A stretch of 64,000 nucleotides of DNA from Gammaproteobacteria bacterium. Its GTDB lineage: Bacteria > Pseudomonadota > Gammaproteobacteria > Burkholderiales > Burkholderiaceae_B. Of the stretch, positions 8,287 to 17,149 are shown one piece after another. The notes below the pieces were generated by a model. The model was not told the DNA's origin, did not search any database, and was given only the letters and a program-made list of their open reading frames with translations. The stretch spans positions 208,508 through 272,507 of the forward strand of contig JAHIXK010000014.1 in NCBI GenBank assembly GCA_018815245.1, read 5' to 3'. The position numbers and the translations under genes were made by a program. Numbering within the stretch: the stretch's first letter is position 1; every line of letters starts with the position of its first letter.

Positions 8287-10050
8287 CTACAACACCACGG
8301 CGCGAACCAGAACTATGAAGTTCTCGCGCATGGTGGACAGGTTGCGTGAACCGCCTGCAGCCAAGGGAGCCTGCTCGGTCAGTTTGCGTTCAGAGAAACC
8401 GGAAACATCTCGCGACAATCCGGTGATGGCCATCACTTCGCCGGGGCGCAATGCAATGGTGTATTGGTCAGAAATACTGCTGGTGTTGGGTGTTTGCACG
8501 CGTTGCAATGTTTCGCCTGCGCCTGTTGTAATTTCAAGCAGGCTGGTCAGGTCGGACAGGCTGATGCCCATTTTCAACATGATGGTGTTGTTGTCCAGAA
8601 TAAATGGCATGGCAGCGAATTGATCACCCGTGGTGATTTCGTCTGTGGTCAAGCCAGGCACGCCTGTACCGCCGCCCAGTGCACCGGAAGAGGCAGGTTT
8701 TGTTTCAGCCAGGTAACCTGTGGTGGTTAGTCGCGCCTTGCGCGCCCACTGGCGGTTCAATGCAACCAATGAAATGGGACGGTGCTGCACGTTGTCGCCT
8801 ATTTCGTTCAGTGCCTGCAAAATGGCGGAGCTTGTTCCAAAACGTTGGTTGGTCTGGGTGTTAGGTGGTGTTTGGCCCGGAATGAATGTTTGCAGGTTTT
8901 CGGGAATAACCAGCCCAATCAAACCAGCGCCAGGTGCAACCAGTGTGTCTGGCGACGTCAACCCAATGCCGTATCGTTGTGAAAGGCTTCTGAAAAACAC
9001 ATCCCAGTTCACGCCTTGCTGGTCGTCTTTTTTGGACATAACCGAATAAATGTCCAGTTGCACATGCACTTGTTTCAGCATGTTGGCGTTTTCTGCGCGA
9101 ATCAGGTTTCGCACTTGTGTTTGCATGTCGCGACTGGTTTTGACCATGACACGCCCTGTGCCTTCGGCCACAATCACTTCCGACCCGGGGATCGATGCCA
9201 CCATTTTGTTGATAACTTCAAGAATGCTTGCCTGGCCGTTGATTTTGCCTTTTTCAGTCACGCTCAAGTTTGAATTGCTTTGCACTTCAGTGCCGCGAAC
9301 CCGCCCTTGCGTGCCGCTGCTCATGGCGTATTCGTAACCGTTCGGAAACGATGCCAATTCATACATTGCGGTGGTGTAACGCATGATGACAATCGAATTG
9401 TCCCTGTATTCCCAGGACAATCCCAATTTGTCGGAAGTGCTGTTCAAAAAATCGATCAGCGTGCCATCCCAGTTCATGGCGACAGCACCAACGGTTGTTC
9501 TTGGGGCGAGCGCCACACTGTCAAGCACAGCAGCAGTTGATGGCGGTGGCGCGGCATCGGTGGGCGCGGTCACGGGTGGCAACTGGCGGGCACCGCGGCG
9601 TGGTTCAGTGCTTGTGGGCGCGTTGAAAACGTCTTGCTGAATGCGAACCGGAATGCCGACCATTTGCGTCAGGCGGGCAGCAACTGTGTTCAAGTCAACA
9701 GGGCGGCCTTTGTCTGCGAAGTTCATTTTGTAGGTTTCGTGAAAAACTGCTGGCAGTTTGTCGTCGTCATTCACGTGAACAAAGGTGCCGCCAATCCAGC
9801 TTTTGCTTGCGCGTTTCAATACCTTTGCGTTTTGTTGCTGCCGGGCTTGCTGGTCGGCGTATTCGCGGCCGCCCCGAAATGAGCCATCGGTTGGCAAGGT
9901 GCTGTTCACCAGCTCAACTTTGTTGACACCCGATTGATTGTCGGCCTGAACCTCAGCCTGTATTCTTGGTCCCGTACATGCTGCGGTACCAAGGCTTAAC
10001 AGGCCCACCACGGCGGTGCAAATCAAGGTGTTTTTTGTGGGTGTCTTCAT
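8287..10050 (-). CDS. pilN: Pilus secretin lipoprotein, PilN
   Basis: A 587-residue outer-membrane secretin through which the pilus exits. The signal peptide ends LSLGTAAC, a slightly relaxed lipobox, suggesting a lipoprotein as PilN is in IncI systems. The middle contains secretin N-type domains (for example ILEVINKMVASIPGSEVIVAEG) and the last 200 residues form the secretin barrel region, with TAVVGL-type start and the conserved end region PGEVMAITGLSRD and FIVLVRAVVL. It starts three bases after the stop of the PilL-like gene. Proper assembly probably depends on the TcpQ-like partner encoded just upstream. Confidence 0.87.
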   Translation of the reverse strand: MKTPTKNTLICTAVVGLLSLGTAACTGPRIQAEVQADNQSGVNKVELVNSTLPTDGSFRGGREYADQQARQQQNAKVLKRASKSWIGGTFVHVNDDDKLPAVFHETYKMNFADKGRPVDLNTVAARLTQMVGIPVRIQQDVFNAPTSTEPRRGARQLPPVTAPTDAAPPPSTAAVLDSVALAPRTTVGAVAMNWDGTLIDFLNSTSDKLGLSWEYRDNSIVIMRYTTAMYELASFPNGYEYAMSSGTQGRVRGTEVQSNSNLSVTEKGKINGQASILEVINKMVASIPGSEVIVAEGTGRVMVKTSRDMQTQVRNLIRAENANMLKQVHVQLDIYSVMSKKDDQQGVNWDVFFRSLSQRYGIGLTSPDTLVAPGAGLIGLVIPENLQTFIPGQTPPNTQTNQRFGTSSAILQALNEIGDNVQHRPISLVALNRQWARKARLTTTGYLAETKPASSGALGGGTGVPGLTTDEITTGDQFAAMPFILDNNTIMLKMGISLSDLTSLLEITTGAGETLQRVQTPNTSSISDQYTIALRPGEVMAITGLSRDVSGFSERKLTEQAPLAAGGSRNLSTMRENFIVLVRAVVL

Positions 10051-10053
10051 GAT

Positions 10054-10773
10054 TTATCGGCACTCTTCTTTTTGGTCGCCCAAGCGTGTAATGCGCAGCA
10101 GGGGTGGCTCGTTGTTGTAAACGCAAGCTTCAAGCGGATATTCACTGTTCTTGATGCCTGGTGTTTCCAGCACTTGTTCAACCGCGTATTCAAAAGTGCC
10201 GGAAAAGGTTGTGCCCGCCGCAATCAACACATAGCGATCGGCATCCCAGCGAAATGTGTACCCCGCTTCTTTGGCCCAGCGGCGAAGGGCCTTGTCCAGC
10301 CGGCCATCTTCAACCCGAAGTTCCCATTGAATTGCGCGTGGCGTTACCACCAGTTTTGCGCCTTCGGGTTTCATTGGCAGTGCGGCAAGCTGTTCGGCCT
10401 CACGGACTATTTTGGGGGGCAGGTCAACAATGTAAACGTCGGAAGTGGGGGCCTGCATGGCCAGTTGAATGTTCGAACTTTTCGCCGGCTTCATGGTTGG
10501 TGCAGGTGGTTCAAGCAATTGCTGTTTCACGACGGTCAGGGCGACCGCGCGCTGTTGCGGTTCGGGTGCAGTATGCCGGGCCAGTTCAACATTGCGCGAA
10601 AGCAGTTCATCGGCAAAGTAGGGCAACGCAGGGTCAGGGTTGTTGCCCGTTGTGGCGGTCAGTTGCGCAATTTCCACCTCGACACTTACAGGAGTGCTGG
10701 CGGTTGTATTGTTTGTTTCTGAAGTGGTGTTCAGCGCCATCAAAAAAATGGCAAGCCCAAGGGCAAATTCCAT
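10054..10773 (-). CDS. PilL/TcpQ-like pilus biogenesis protein
   Basis: First gene of the pilus operon, 239 residues. It opens with a short hydrophobic segment (EFALGLAIFLMAL) that can act as an export signal or anchor, followed by a low-complexity Thr/Ala/Pro linker. Residues about 148-235 match the pattern of the TcpQ C-terminal domain (WELRVEDGRLDKALRRWAKEAG, then a beta-rich end with two cysteines). TcpQ-domain proteins bind and stabilise the secretin of type IVb pili. The ATG at 10773 has AGAGGT nine bases upstream. PilL of IncI plasmids is longer, so this may be a shortened counterpart. Confidence 0.7.
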   Translation of the reverse strand: MEFALGLAIFLMALNTTSETNNTTASTPVSVEVEIAQLTATTGNNPDPALPYFADELLSRNVELARHTAPEPQQRAVALTVVKQQLLEPPAPTMKPAKSSNIQLAMQAPTSDVYIVDLPPKIVREAEQLAALPMKPEGAKLVVTPRAIQWELRVEDGRLDKALRRWAKEAGYTFRWDADRYVLIAAGTTFSGTFEYAVEQVLETPGIKNSEYPLEACVYNNEPPLLRITRLGDQKEECR

Positions 10774-10945
10774 AGTCGTTTTACCTCTGCGTATGGATCG
10801 ATGTATTGAAGCTTCTGGAAAAAAGCCGAAAGGCTGGTTTTTCAGGCTTCAAATTAATTCGAATATAAGTCAATATACGAAATAATTTTAAATCCGGCAA
10901 CGCATTAAACTGTCTTGCTGCGTTGGAGGGGGTTTCCCGGCTGAA
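10774..10945 (-). promoter_or_regulatory. Likely promoter region of the pilus operon
   Basis: An AT-rich gap of 172 bases separates the first pilus gene from the gene upstream on the same strand. It contains the densest A/T run of the region (10850-10895). It is the natural place for the pilus operon promoter, but no unambiguous -35/-10 pair was identified. Confidence 0.4.
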
Positions 10946-11425
10946 TTAACCTTGGTAGATTGCTTCCAGCCACTGATTGCCTTCATGCGGGCTGTAATGC
11001 ACCAGCAGGTAGGCCGCGGTTTCAAGCACAGCCAAATTGGAAGCATGCTCTTCCTGGCGGGCTTCCTGATTTAAAATGTCAAATTCGTGAATGCACACCC
11101 TGAGCAGCTCGCCGATCAGGTGTGGGGTGGGCTGGATTGTTTTTACTTTCGGGCGCAATTCGAAATAGGCGTTCATCAAGCCGCGAAAGTAGTGCCAGGC
11201 CGCACCTTCTGTTTCTGCCAAGCCTTGCAGAATGAAGGGCAGGCTCAGGTTCAGCAGGCCTGTGTCTTCAATGTGCGCGGACAATTCACTGTATTCACAA
11301 TCGCAAGGATCGACAGGGTGATGCGCCCTGAAGTAAGCCATACCGCTTTCTGTGTTCTGGCGAAACAGTGACACACCCGCCGGGTTCCTTGTTGTTCTTT
11401 CAAATACCTTTGTGTGTGTGCCCAT
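10946..11425 (-). CDS. Hypothetical protein, 159 residues
   Basis: Unrecognised soluble protein without signal peptide or membrane segment. It contains a short motif PCDCEYSE and is largely helical in appearance after residue 55. The ATG at 11425 has only a weak ribosome binding site. It lies upstream of the pilus operon on the same strand, separated by a 172-base gap with likely promoter, so a functional link to the pili is possible but not shown. Codon use is similar to the neighbouring core genes, which supports it being a real gene. Confidence 0.55.
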   Translation of the reverse strand: MGTHTKVFERTTRNPAGVSLFRQNTESGMAYFRAHHPVDPCDCEYSELSAHIEDTGLLNLSLPFILQGLAETEGAAWHYFRGLMNAYFELRPKVKTIQPTPHLIGELLRVCIHEFDILNQEARQEEHASNLAVLETAAYLLVHYSPHEGNQWLEAIYQG

Positions 11426-11785
11426 GTCCGTGACTCTAGCTTGTTGAGTTGATGAATACTTGCTCGTTTCTGTTACACCAACAAGTGTTAAATGAATAAA
11501 TGTTTGAAAAAAATCACATTTATTGTCATTTTGTGTAACTTTGCCTACAAAATTGCAACAAATTCTAAGTGTTTAAATGAATTAATCATCAAAAACTCAT
11601 GATTTTTAAAGGTATTAATTTCCTTTGGGTAGTCATTTCCACTTGGATATTCCTTGCTGCTTTTGTAGTCCTCTCACTGAGTTTTCGGTCTTTCGCCGCA
11701 TTTCAAGTTATTCAGCACCCTCTGTAACAGATTCCCCCTGTGGTGCAATTAAATCAATCACACCAAAGGGTAGGGAGGGGGGTAG
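11426..11785. other. Gene-free AT-rich stretch
   Basis: The 360 bases between the 159-residue hypothetical gene and the alcohol dehydrogenase carry no convincing gene. The left two-thirds (11440-11640) are strongly A/T-rich with long T and A runs and probably hold the promoter of the hypothetical gene; the part next to 11785 is the 3' flank of the dehydrogenase gene, where I see no strong terminator hairpin. Confidence 0.5.
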
Positions 11786-12787
11786 CTATCGAGACAACAC
11801 CACCCGAAAGCGGGGGCTGCCACTGCGCACTTTCTCTAGCGCGTCATTGATTTGCTCAAATCGGAAAGTTTCGACAATGGGCTCAATTTTGTGCAGGGCA
11901 GCAAATTCAAGCATGTCTGAAATTACACGGGGGCTGCCCACCGGCGAAGATGAAATGGTGCGCTGTTGCCCCATCAAGCCAAACACCCCAATGTCTAAAG
12001 GCTCAAGTACTGCGCCCAGAAAATGCAGCCTGCCTTTCGGGGCCAATGTGGCGATGTAGGCATTCCAGTCCAGCTTCACATTTACTGTGGATAGAATCAG
12101 GTCGAATGAACCGGCCGCTTTTTTCAGTGCAGCAGGGTCTTTGCTGTTCAGCACGTGGTGTGCACCCATGCCGAGCAACTCATCGGTTTTGGAAGCATTG
12201 CTGCTAAAAGCCGTTACCTCGCAGCCCCAGGCTTTCAGAAACATCACCGCCATATGGCCCAATCCACCCACGCCAACAACGGCCACTTTGCTTTGTGGCG
12301 AAATGTTGAATTGCACAAGCGGGTTGTACACAGTGATGCCGCCACACAGCAGTGGGCCAGCAGTTGCAGGGTTCACACCCGCCGGAATTTTTACAACGCT
12401 GATGGCTTGTGCACGTACTTTGTCGGCAAAGCCGCCGTGCCGGCCAACAATGGTGCCCTTGGCCGTGCTGCACAAGTTGTGGTCGCCACCCATGCACATC
12501 CTGCAGCTTTCACAGTAGCCCGAGTGCCAACCCAAACCGACCACATCACCAATGACCAAATGGCCAACGTGGCTTCCCAGTTTACTGACGCGACCAATAA
12601 TCTCATGGCCCGCCACCATGGGGTACTTTGCGCGGCCCCAATCGTTGTCCAGCATGCTGACATCGCTGTGGCAAATACCACAGTGGTCTACATCTATTTC
12701 CACATCGAATGCGCCCAGTTCGCCCGGGTCGTATTGATAAGGTTGAAGTTGGCCTTTGGCCTCGAAAGCGGCGTATGCATTAATCAT
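11786..12787 (-). CDS. Zinc-dependent alcohol dehydrogenase (CAD/YahK type)
   Basis: A 333-residue medium-chain dehydrogenase that probably interconverts aldehydes and alcohols with NADPH. Catalytic zinc ligands are visible at Cys39 (GICHSD), His61 and Glu62 (GHEIIG); the structural zinc cysteines are at 92, 95, 98 and 106 (CESCRMC...C). The nucleotide fold motif GVGGLGHMA is at 171-179. These features and the length match the cinnamyl-alcohol-dehydrogenase-like group that includes E. coli YahK. The ATG at 12787 has GGGAG upstream. It is divergent from the molybdopterin oxidoreductase, with 90 bases between the starts holding an inverted repeat. The substrate is unknown. Confidence 0.88.
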   Translation of the reverse strand: MINAYAAFEAKGQLQPYQYDPGELGAFDVEIDVDHCGICHSDVSMLDNDWGRAKYPMVAGHEIIGRVSKLGSHVGHLVIGDVVGLGWHSGYCESCRMCMGGDHNLCSTAKGTIVGRHGGFADKVRAQAISVVKIPAGVNPATAGPLLCGGITVYNPLVQFNISPQSKVAVVGVGGLGHMAVMFLKAWGCEVTAFSSNASKTDELLGMGAHHVLNSKDPAALKKAAGSFDLILSTVNVKLDWNAYIATLAPKGRLHFLGAVLEPLDIGVFGLMGQQRTISSSPVGSPRVISDMLEFAALHKIEPIVETFRFEQINDALEKVRSGSPRFRVVLSR

Positions 12788-12813
12788 GTGGTCTCCCGTT
12801 GTTTACTTGATGG

Positions 12814-12852
12814 TATTACACCTTCAACAGTAGTATGTAAGTAGATGTAATA
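12814..12852. promoter_or_regulatory. Inverted repeat in divergent promoter
   Basis: TATTACA (12814-12820) and TGTAATA (12846-12852) form a 7-base inverted repeat with a 25-base spacer between the divergent dehydrogenase and molybdopterin-enzyme starts. It could bind a dimeric regulator serving both genes. No regulator gene adjoins it. Confidence 0.3.
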
Positions 12853-12877
12853 AATAGAACATTCAAGGAGACCCGTT

Positions 12878-14992
12878 TTGCAAACCCATCGCCGTGCGTG
12901 CCATTTGTGCGAAGCCATTTGTGGCCTGAAAATCGAAGTGGAAAACAATCAGGTCGTTTCCATCAAGGGTGATGAGCAAGACCCTTTCAGCCGCGGGCAT
13001 ATTTGCCCCAAAGCGGTTGCGCTGAAAGACATTCAGGAAGATTCGGACCGCTTGCGCATGCCTGTCAAAAAGGTCAATGGGGTTTGGGTAGAAACCACTT
13101 GGGATGACGCCATTGAGCTGGCCTGCGAGGGGCTGTTTCAAATCCAGCAAAAGTACGGTGCCAATGCCGTGGGCGTTTACCAAGGCAACCCGAATGTGCA
13201 CAACTGGGGTTTGATGACCCACAGCGCCAACTTTCTGGGTCTGCTGAAAACACGCAACCGGTTTTCCGCCACCTCGGTGGATCAGTTGCCCATGCAATTG
13301 CTTGCGTACTGGATGTTTGGCCACCAATTGTTGATCACGATCCCCGACATCGACCACACTGATTATTTCCTGATGTTGGGCGCCAACCCGATCGCATCCA
13401 ACGGCAGCCTGATGACCGTGCCTGATGTGGCCAAGCGCATCAAAGCCCTGCAAAGCCGGGGCGGCAAGTTGGTGTTGATTGATCCTCGCCGAACCGAAAC
13501 AGCCGAAGTTGCCGACACACACCATTTCATCAAACCCGCCGGCGACGCAGCATTTTTGTTTGCCGTGATCAATACCATTGTGGCCGAGGGTCTGACCCGG
13601 CTGGATCGTTTGGCCCCCTTCACGGAGGGCTTGTATACGGCATTGGGCGCAATCTCAAAAGTGACCCCGGAAGTGGCGCAGGCCGAATGTGGAATCCCGG
13701 CAGGCACCATTCGCCAAATTGCCCGCGATTTCGCCAATGCCGGGAAAGCGGTTGCTTATGGCCGCATGGGTGCCTGCACGCAACGCCATGGAACCCTGGC
13801 GCAGTGGGGCATTCAATTGCTGAACCTGATCACGGGCAACACAGACCGCCCTGGCGGTAGCCTGTTGGCCAGCCCTGCACTTGACTTGATCGCAGCACCC
13901 AGCAGCAAGCCGGGCAGTTACGGGCGGTGGCACAGCCGTGTCAGCAACAAGCCAGAAGCGTTGGGTGAATTTCCCAGCGCCATCATTGCCGAGGAAATTC
14001 AAACCGGGGGGGAAGGGCAGATCAAAGCACTGGTGACAGTTGCTGGCAACCCGGTTTTGTCGACACCAAACGGCCAGCAGCTCGACAAGGCAATTTCAGG
14101 CCTTGAATTCATGGTGTCAGTTGACCTGTACATCAATGAAACCAATCGACATGCGAATGTAATTTTGCCCACCAGCGGCCCGCTGGAACATGACCACTAC
14201 GACTTGATTTTCAATATTTTTGGTGTGCGCAACCAGGCCAAATACAGCGCTGCAACTTTGCCCAAACCCGATGGCTGCCCAGACGACTGGGAACTGATGG
14301 ACAAACTGGCCGCTTGTTACGCCGCAAAACTGGGCAAACCGGTGCGCCCTTCCATGGCGCCGCAGGTGATCCTCGACATGGGGCTGCAAATGGGGCCCTA
14401 TGGCATGGCCAGTGAACACAAGCTAAGTTTGGACAAGTTGAAGCAGCACCCGGAGGGAATCGACCTGGGGCCACTTCGTCCAAGCTTCCCCGGCCGCCTG
14501 CAAACTGCTGACAAAACCATTCAGGCCGCCCCGGCGGAAGTATTGCAGGCGGCTGCCAGTTATGTGGTTGATCTGCTAAACCCCAGTGAACGCGCGGTTC
14601 ACGACATGATTTTGATTGGTCGTCGCCACATACGCAGCAACAATTCCTGGATGCACAATTCTGAACGGTTGGTGAAAGGCAAAAACCGTTGCACGGCCAT
14701 GCTGAATCCCGTGGACGCAGAAAGGTTGTTGCTGGTTGACGGTCAACAGGTGCGCGTAATCAGCAGAGTGGGTGAAATTAGCCTGCCGGTCGAAATTTCC
14801 GGGCATGTCATGCCTGGCGTAGTCAGCATTCCCCACGGTTGGGGGCACGACAAGAAAGGGATTCGGCAGCGCGTTGCTGCCGAACACGCAGGTGTTAGCT
14901 GCAACGATCTGACCGATGAACAATGGCTGGACGAACCCAGCGGCAATGCCGCCGTAAATGGTGTGCCGGTGAAGCTTGCTGCGGTGCCCTAA
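12878..14992 (+). CDS. Molybdopterin-dependent oxidoreductase (DMSO reductase family)
   Basis: A 704-residue catalytic subunit of the prokaryotic molybdopterin oxidoreductase superfamily. Four cysteines (C8, C11, C15, C43) bind an N-terminal 4Fe-4S cluster; the body carries the Mo-bis-MGD binding domains and the C-terminal molydopterin dinucleotide-binding domain starts near residue 570 (HDMILIGRRHIRSNNSWMHN). The TTG start at 12878 is chosen because AAGGAG lies eight bases upstream and the cysteine motif follows at once. There is no Tat signal, so the enzyme is cytoplasmic. No electron-transfer subunit or chaperone is adjacent, and the substrate cannot be told from the sequence. The molybdenum-ligand position appears not to be selenocysteine. 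Confidence 0.85.
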   Translation: MQTHRRACHLCEAICGLKIEVENNQVVSIKGDEQDPFSRGHICPKAVALKDIQEDSDRLRMPVKKVNGVWVETTWDDAIELACEGLFQIQQKYGANAVGVYQGNPNVHNWGLMTHSANFLGLLKTRNRFSATSVDQLPMQLLAYWMFGHQLLITIPDIDHTDYFLMLGANPIASNGSLMTVPDVAKRIKALQSRGGKLVLIDPRRTETAEVADTHHFIKPAGDAAFLFAVINTIVAEGLTRLDRLAPFTEGLYTALGAISKVTPEVAQAECGIPAGTIRQIARDFANAGKAVAYGRMGACTQRHGTLAQWGIQLLNLITGNTDRPGGSLLASPALDLIAAPSSKPGSYGRWHSRVSNKPEALGEFPSAIIAEEIQTGGEGQIKALVTVAGNPVLSTPNGQQLDKAISGLEFMVSVDLYINETNRHANVILPTSGPLEHDHYDLIFNIFGVRNQAKYSAATLPKPDGCPDDWELMDKLAACYAAKLGKPVRPSMAPQVILDMGLQMGPYGMASEHKLSLDKLKQHPEGIDLGPLRPSFPGRLQTADKTIQAAPAEVLQAAASYVVDLLNPSERAVHDMILIGRRHIRSNNSWMHNSERLVKGKNRCTAMLNPVDAERLLLVDGQQVRVISRVGEISLPVEISGHVMPGVVSIPHGWGHDKKGIRQRVAAEHAGVSCNDLTDEQWLDEPSGNAAVNGVPVKLAAVP

Positions 14993-15738
14993 CCGCCCCG
15001 CCGTTCCCACACGCTCATCTCAGCAATGCTGTGCTGAAATTTGCGCGAGGTTTCCCGAATGACAAAGGGCACGTCACGTGGGGCGGCAAGCAGTTTAAAG
15101 TGCGGTTCAAGTACAGTTTGCATGCCCTGCAAAACCGTGCGTGGTTCGCCGTTCACAGTCAAACCGCCAATCCAGTTTTGTTTGGGCGTGTACTCGGTCA
15201 ACAAGGTGTAGGGCGAGCTGATCACCAACAGGCCGCCGGGCACAATGCGATGCGCAAGATCGCTTAAAAATGCACTTGGATTGTTCACCCGGTCAATTAA
15301 ATTACCCGCAAAAATCAAATCGTATTGGGTGTGTTCACTGCCCAGTTGGCAGGCGTCGCCCACTTCAAATTGAACCTTGTTTTTAACGCTTTCGAATTCT
15401 GTCGTTTTCAATGAAATCTCGACGGTGTGGCCCAGTTCGCCTTCATCGTGCAGATAATAGGGCAGCGTTTCGCCAAACTTCAGGCGATTGGCTGCGTCAA
15501 TGAAACGCGATGACAAATCAATTCCAAGCACTGCATCGAATCCTTTTGCCAGGTCGAAACTGCTGCGGCCCACTGCACAGCCCAAATCCAAAGCCTTTTG
15601 ACGGGGGCGCTTGCCCATGAATTCGATGCAAAGCTGCGCGCAATGTTCCGGGTAATTGGGCACATCAAAGTAAGCACTGCCGTAATGAAAAGCCAGGTAC
15701 TGGTTCAGTAGTTCATCGGTTTCGTAAGGGTTGTTCAT
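14989..15738 (-). CDS. SAM-dependent methyltransferase, OvoA C-terminal-like
   Basis: A 249-residue class I methyltransferase. The SAM-binding motif I is ALDLGCAVGRSS (from residue 49). The N-terminal pattern NPYETDELLNQYLAFHYG and the FDVPNYP segment match my recollection of the C-terminal methyltransferase domain of the ovothiol synthase OvoA, which methylates the N-pi of 4-mercaptohistidine; here the domain is a free-standing protein. It begins six bases after the stop of the sulfoxide synthase gene, so the two are almost certainly co-translated. Its last codons overlap the 3' end of the convergent molybdopterin gene by four bases. The acceptor is inferred from family and context, not shown. 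Confidence 0.75.
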   Translation of the reverse strand: MNNPYETDELLNQYLAFHYGSAYFDVPNYPEHCAQLCIEFMGKRPRQKALDLGCAVGRSSFDLAKGFDAVLGIDLSSRFIDAANRLKFGETLPYYLHDEGELGHTVEISLKTTEFESVKNKVQFEVGDACQLGSEHTQYDLIFAGNLIDRVNNPSAFLSDLAHRIVPGGLLVISSPYTLLTEYTPKQNWIGGLTVNGEPRTVLQGMQTVLEPHFKLLAAPRDVPFVIRETSRKFQHSIAEMSVWERRGG

Positions 15739-15744
15739 GTTGGT

Positions 15745-17040
15745 TTATTTTGCACAGGTTCGAAAGCCGACAAATACATCGTTTCTGTCGGGCAGGTAGG
15801 CTTGGCGGTAAGTGCCGCGAATCAGGATAGACGATGTGGCACAGGATCCGCCACGTACCACCTTGTGGTCACCAAATTGCAAGGTAGACATGAACGGGTA
15901 CATGTCCATCGTGAAGCCGTTGTAAGGGAAGAACAGGCTGTCAGTCCATTCCCACACCGTACCAATCATTTGCCTGCATCCGAAGGGGCTGTCGCCCTCA
16001 GGCAAAGCATGCACAGATTGACGGGCCAGCGCAGTGCTGTCCATGTCGACACGGTGGGGTTCCATCGTGTTGCCCCAAGGGAATTTGTTGAACACACCGT
16101 GTTCGTGATTGCCCAGGGCAGCCACTTCCCACTCAAATTCGGTTGGCAAGCGGCGGTCTGCAAAATTGCAGAAGGCTTGTGCTTCCCAATAGCTGACGTG
16201 CTTCACCGGGAAGTCGGGTTGCAGCGGCAACCATTGGTCGAAGTGGCGTTCCAGCCACTGGCCGTTTTCTTCTTTCCAGAACAGGGGGTGTCGCGCCCTG
16301 TTGCTGTTGCGCCACTTCAGGCCTGCCATGCCCCACAGCGCGTCATTGTTGTAACCACCCGCCTGCACAAAAGCCAGATATTCGGCGTTGCAAACCAGCG
16401 TGGGCGACATTCGAAACCTCTTGGTGTCGATCACAAAACCTGGTTTTTCATTGTCGAAACAAAAATCGTCGCCTGCGAAGTGCGCAGAATTTTCTGGCAT
16501 GCCAATTTTGTAGCGCCCGGCCGGAATTTCCACATCGCCCGGAATGCTGCTGTTGACTGGCGCTGCGTAATTGATACTGCTTGCGCCCGGTGGTGGCGCG
16601 TAGGCCAGCGTTTGCCTGCACCACACCATCGACTCGATGTGCATGTTCAAATGGAAGATGGCGTACTTGTACAGGTACAAGTCAGGCTGGGTTAGCGGCT
16701 TTTCGAGGATCCGGTTTCTAACCCTTGAAAAAATGCGCTCAAAGTAGAGCAGGGTATCGGGCTTGTCGGGAAACAGGTCGGCTTGCCAACGGTCCTCGTG
16801 GGCCAACTCAAAAGAATCCCAGATATCGTCCAGCGCCGGGTTGTACGACGACACCTTGTCCAGGTTCTGCAAAATAAAGCGTTCGAAGAAAAAAGCCGCG
16901 TGTCCCACCTCCCAGACAGGCGGGTTGATGCCAGGGAAATAAGGCACCTTGATCTGCTCGTCATTCAGGCTGTTCAGCAGCGCAAGGGCGCGTTCACGGC
17001 TTTGATCTAGTGCGGAAAGCAAGGTTTGCTGGTCATTCAT
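15745..17040 (-). CDS. Non-heme iron sulfoxide synthase (EgtB/OvoA/SenA superfamily)
   Basis: A 431-residue protein with an N-terminal DinB-like four-helix domain and a C-terminal formylglycine-generating-enzyme-like domain (from about residue 165). Iron ligands are predicted at His47 (EVGHAAFF), His130 and His134 in the H-x3-H-x-E motif HLNMHIE; the spacings of 83 and 4 residues equal those of characterised EgtB. Such enzymes join a thiol or selenol to the imidazole ring of histidine or hercynine. With a coupled OvoA-type methyltransferase and no EgtD nearby, an ovothiol-like product is the best guess; EgtB- or SenA-type activity cannot be excluded. I prefer the ATG at 17040 because TATAAT overlaps the upstream ATG at 17073. 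Confidence 0.78.
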   Translation of the reverse strand: MNDQQTLLSALDQSRERALALLNSLNDEQIKVPYFPGINPPVWEVGHAAFFFERFILQNLDKVSSYNPALDDIWDSFELAHEDRWQADLFPDKPDTLLYFERIFSRVRNRILEKPLTQPDLYLYKYAIFHLNMHIESMVWCRQTLAYAPPPGASSINYAAPVNSSIPGDVEIPAGRYKIGMPENSAHFAGDDFCFDNEKPGFVIDTKRFRMSPTLVCNAEYLAFVQAGGYNNDALWGMAGLKWRNSNRARHPLFWKEENGQWLERHFDQWLPLQPDFPVKHVSYWEAQAFCNFADRRLPTEFEWEVAALGNHEHGVFNKFPWGNTMEPHRVDMDSTALARQSVHALPEGDSPFGCRQMIGTVWEWTDSLFFPYNGFTMDMYPFMSTLQFGDHKVVRGGSCATSSILIRGTYRQAYLPDRNDVFVGFRTCAK

Positions 17041-17071
17041 GGCGGGCGTAACGCAAGTACTACTTGAATGC

Positions 17072-17077
17072 ATTATA
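17072..17077 (-). promoter_or_regulatory. -10 element for the sulfoxide synthase operon
   Basis: Perfect TATAAT on the minus strand, 31 bases before the preferred start at 17040. It overlaps the upstream in-frame ATG (17073), which argues against use of that codon. No equally good -35 element is seen at standard spacing. Confidence 0.45.
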
Positions 17078-17149
17078 TGCTTCTGGAGAATTTCACGCGT
17101 CAGGCGTATGCTGAAGCGTTGTTTTCGATACCTACAATAAGGAATTTAC

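Noticed and set aside
12878-14992. Selenocysteine-containing formate dehydrogenase
   Set aside because: No in-frame TGA occurs in the open frame and no accessory formate dehydrogenase subunits adjoin.
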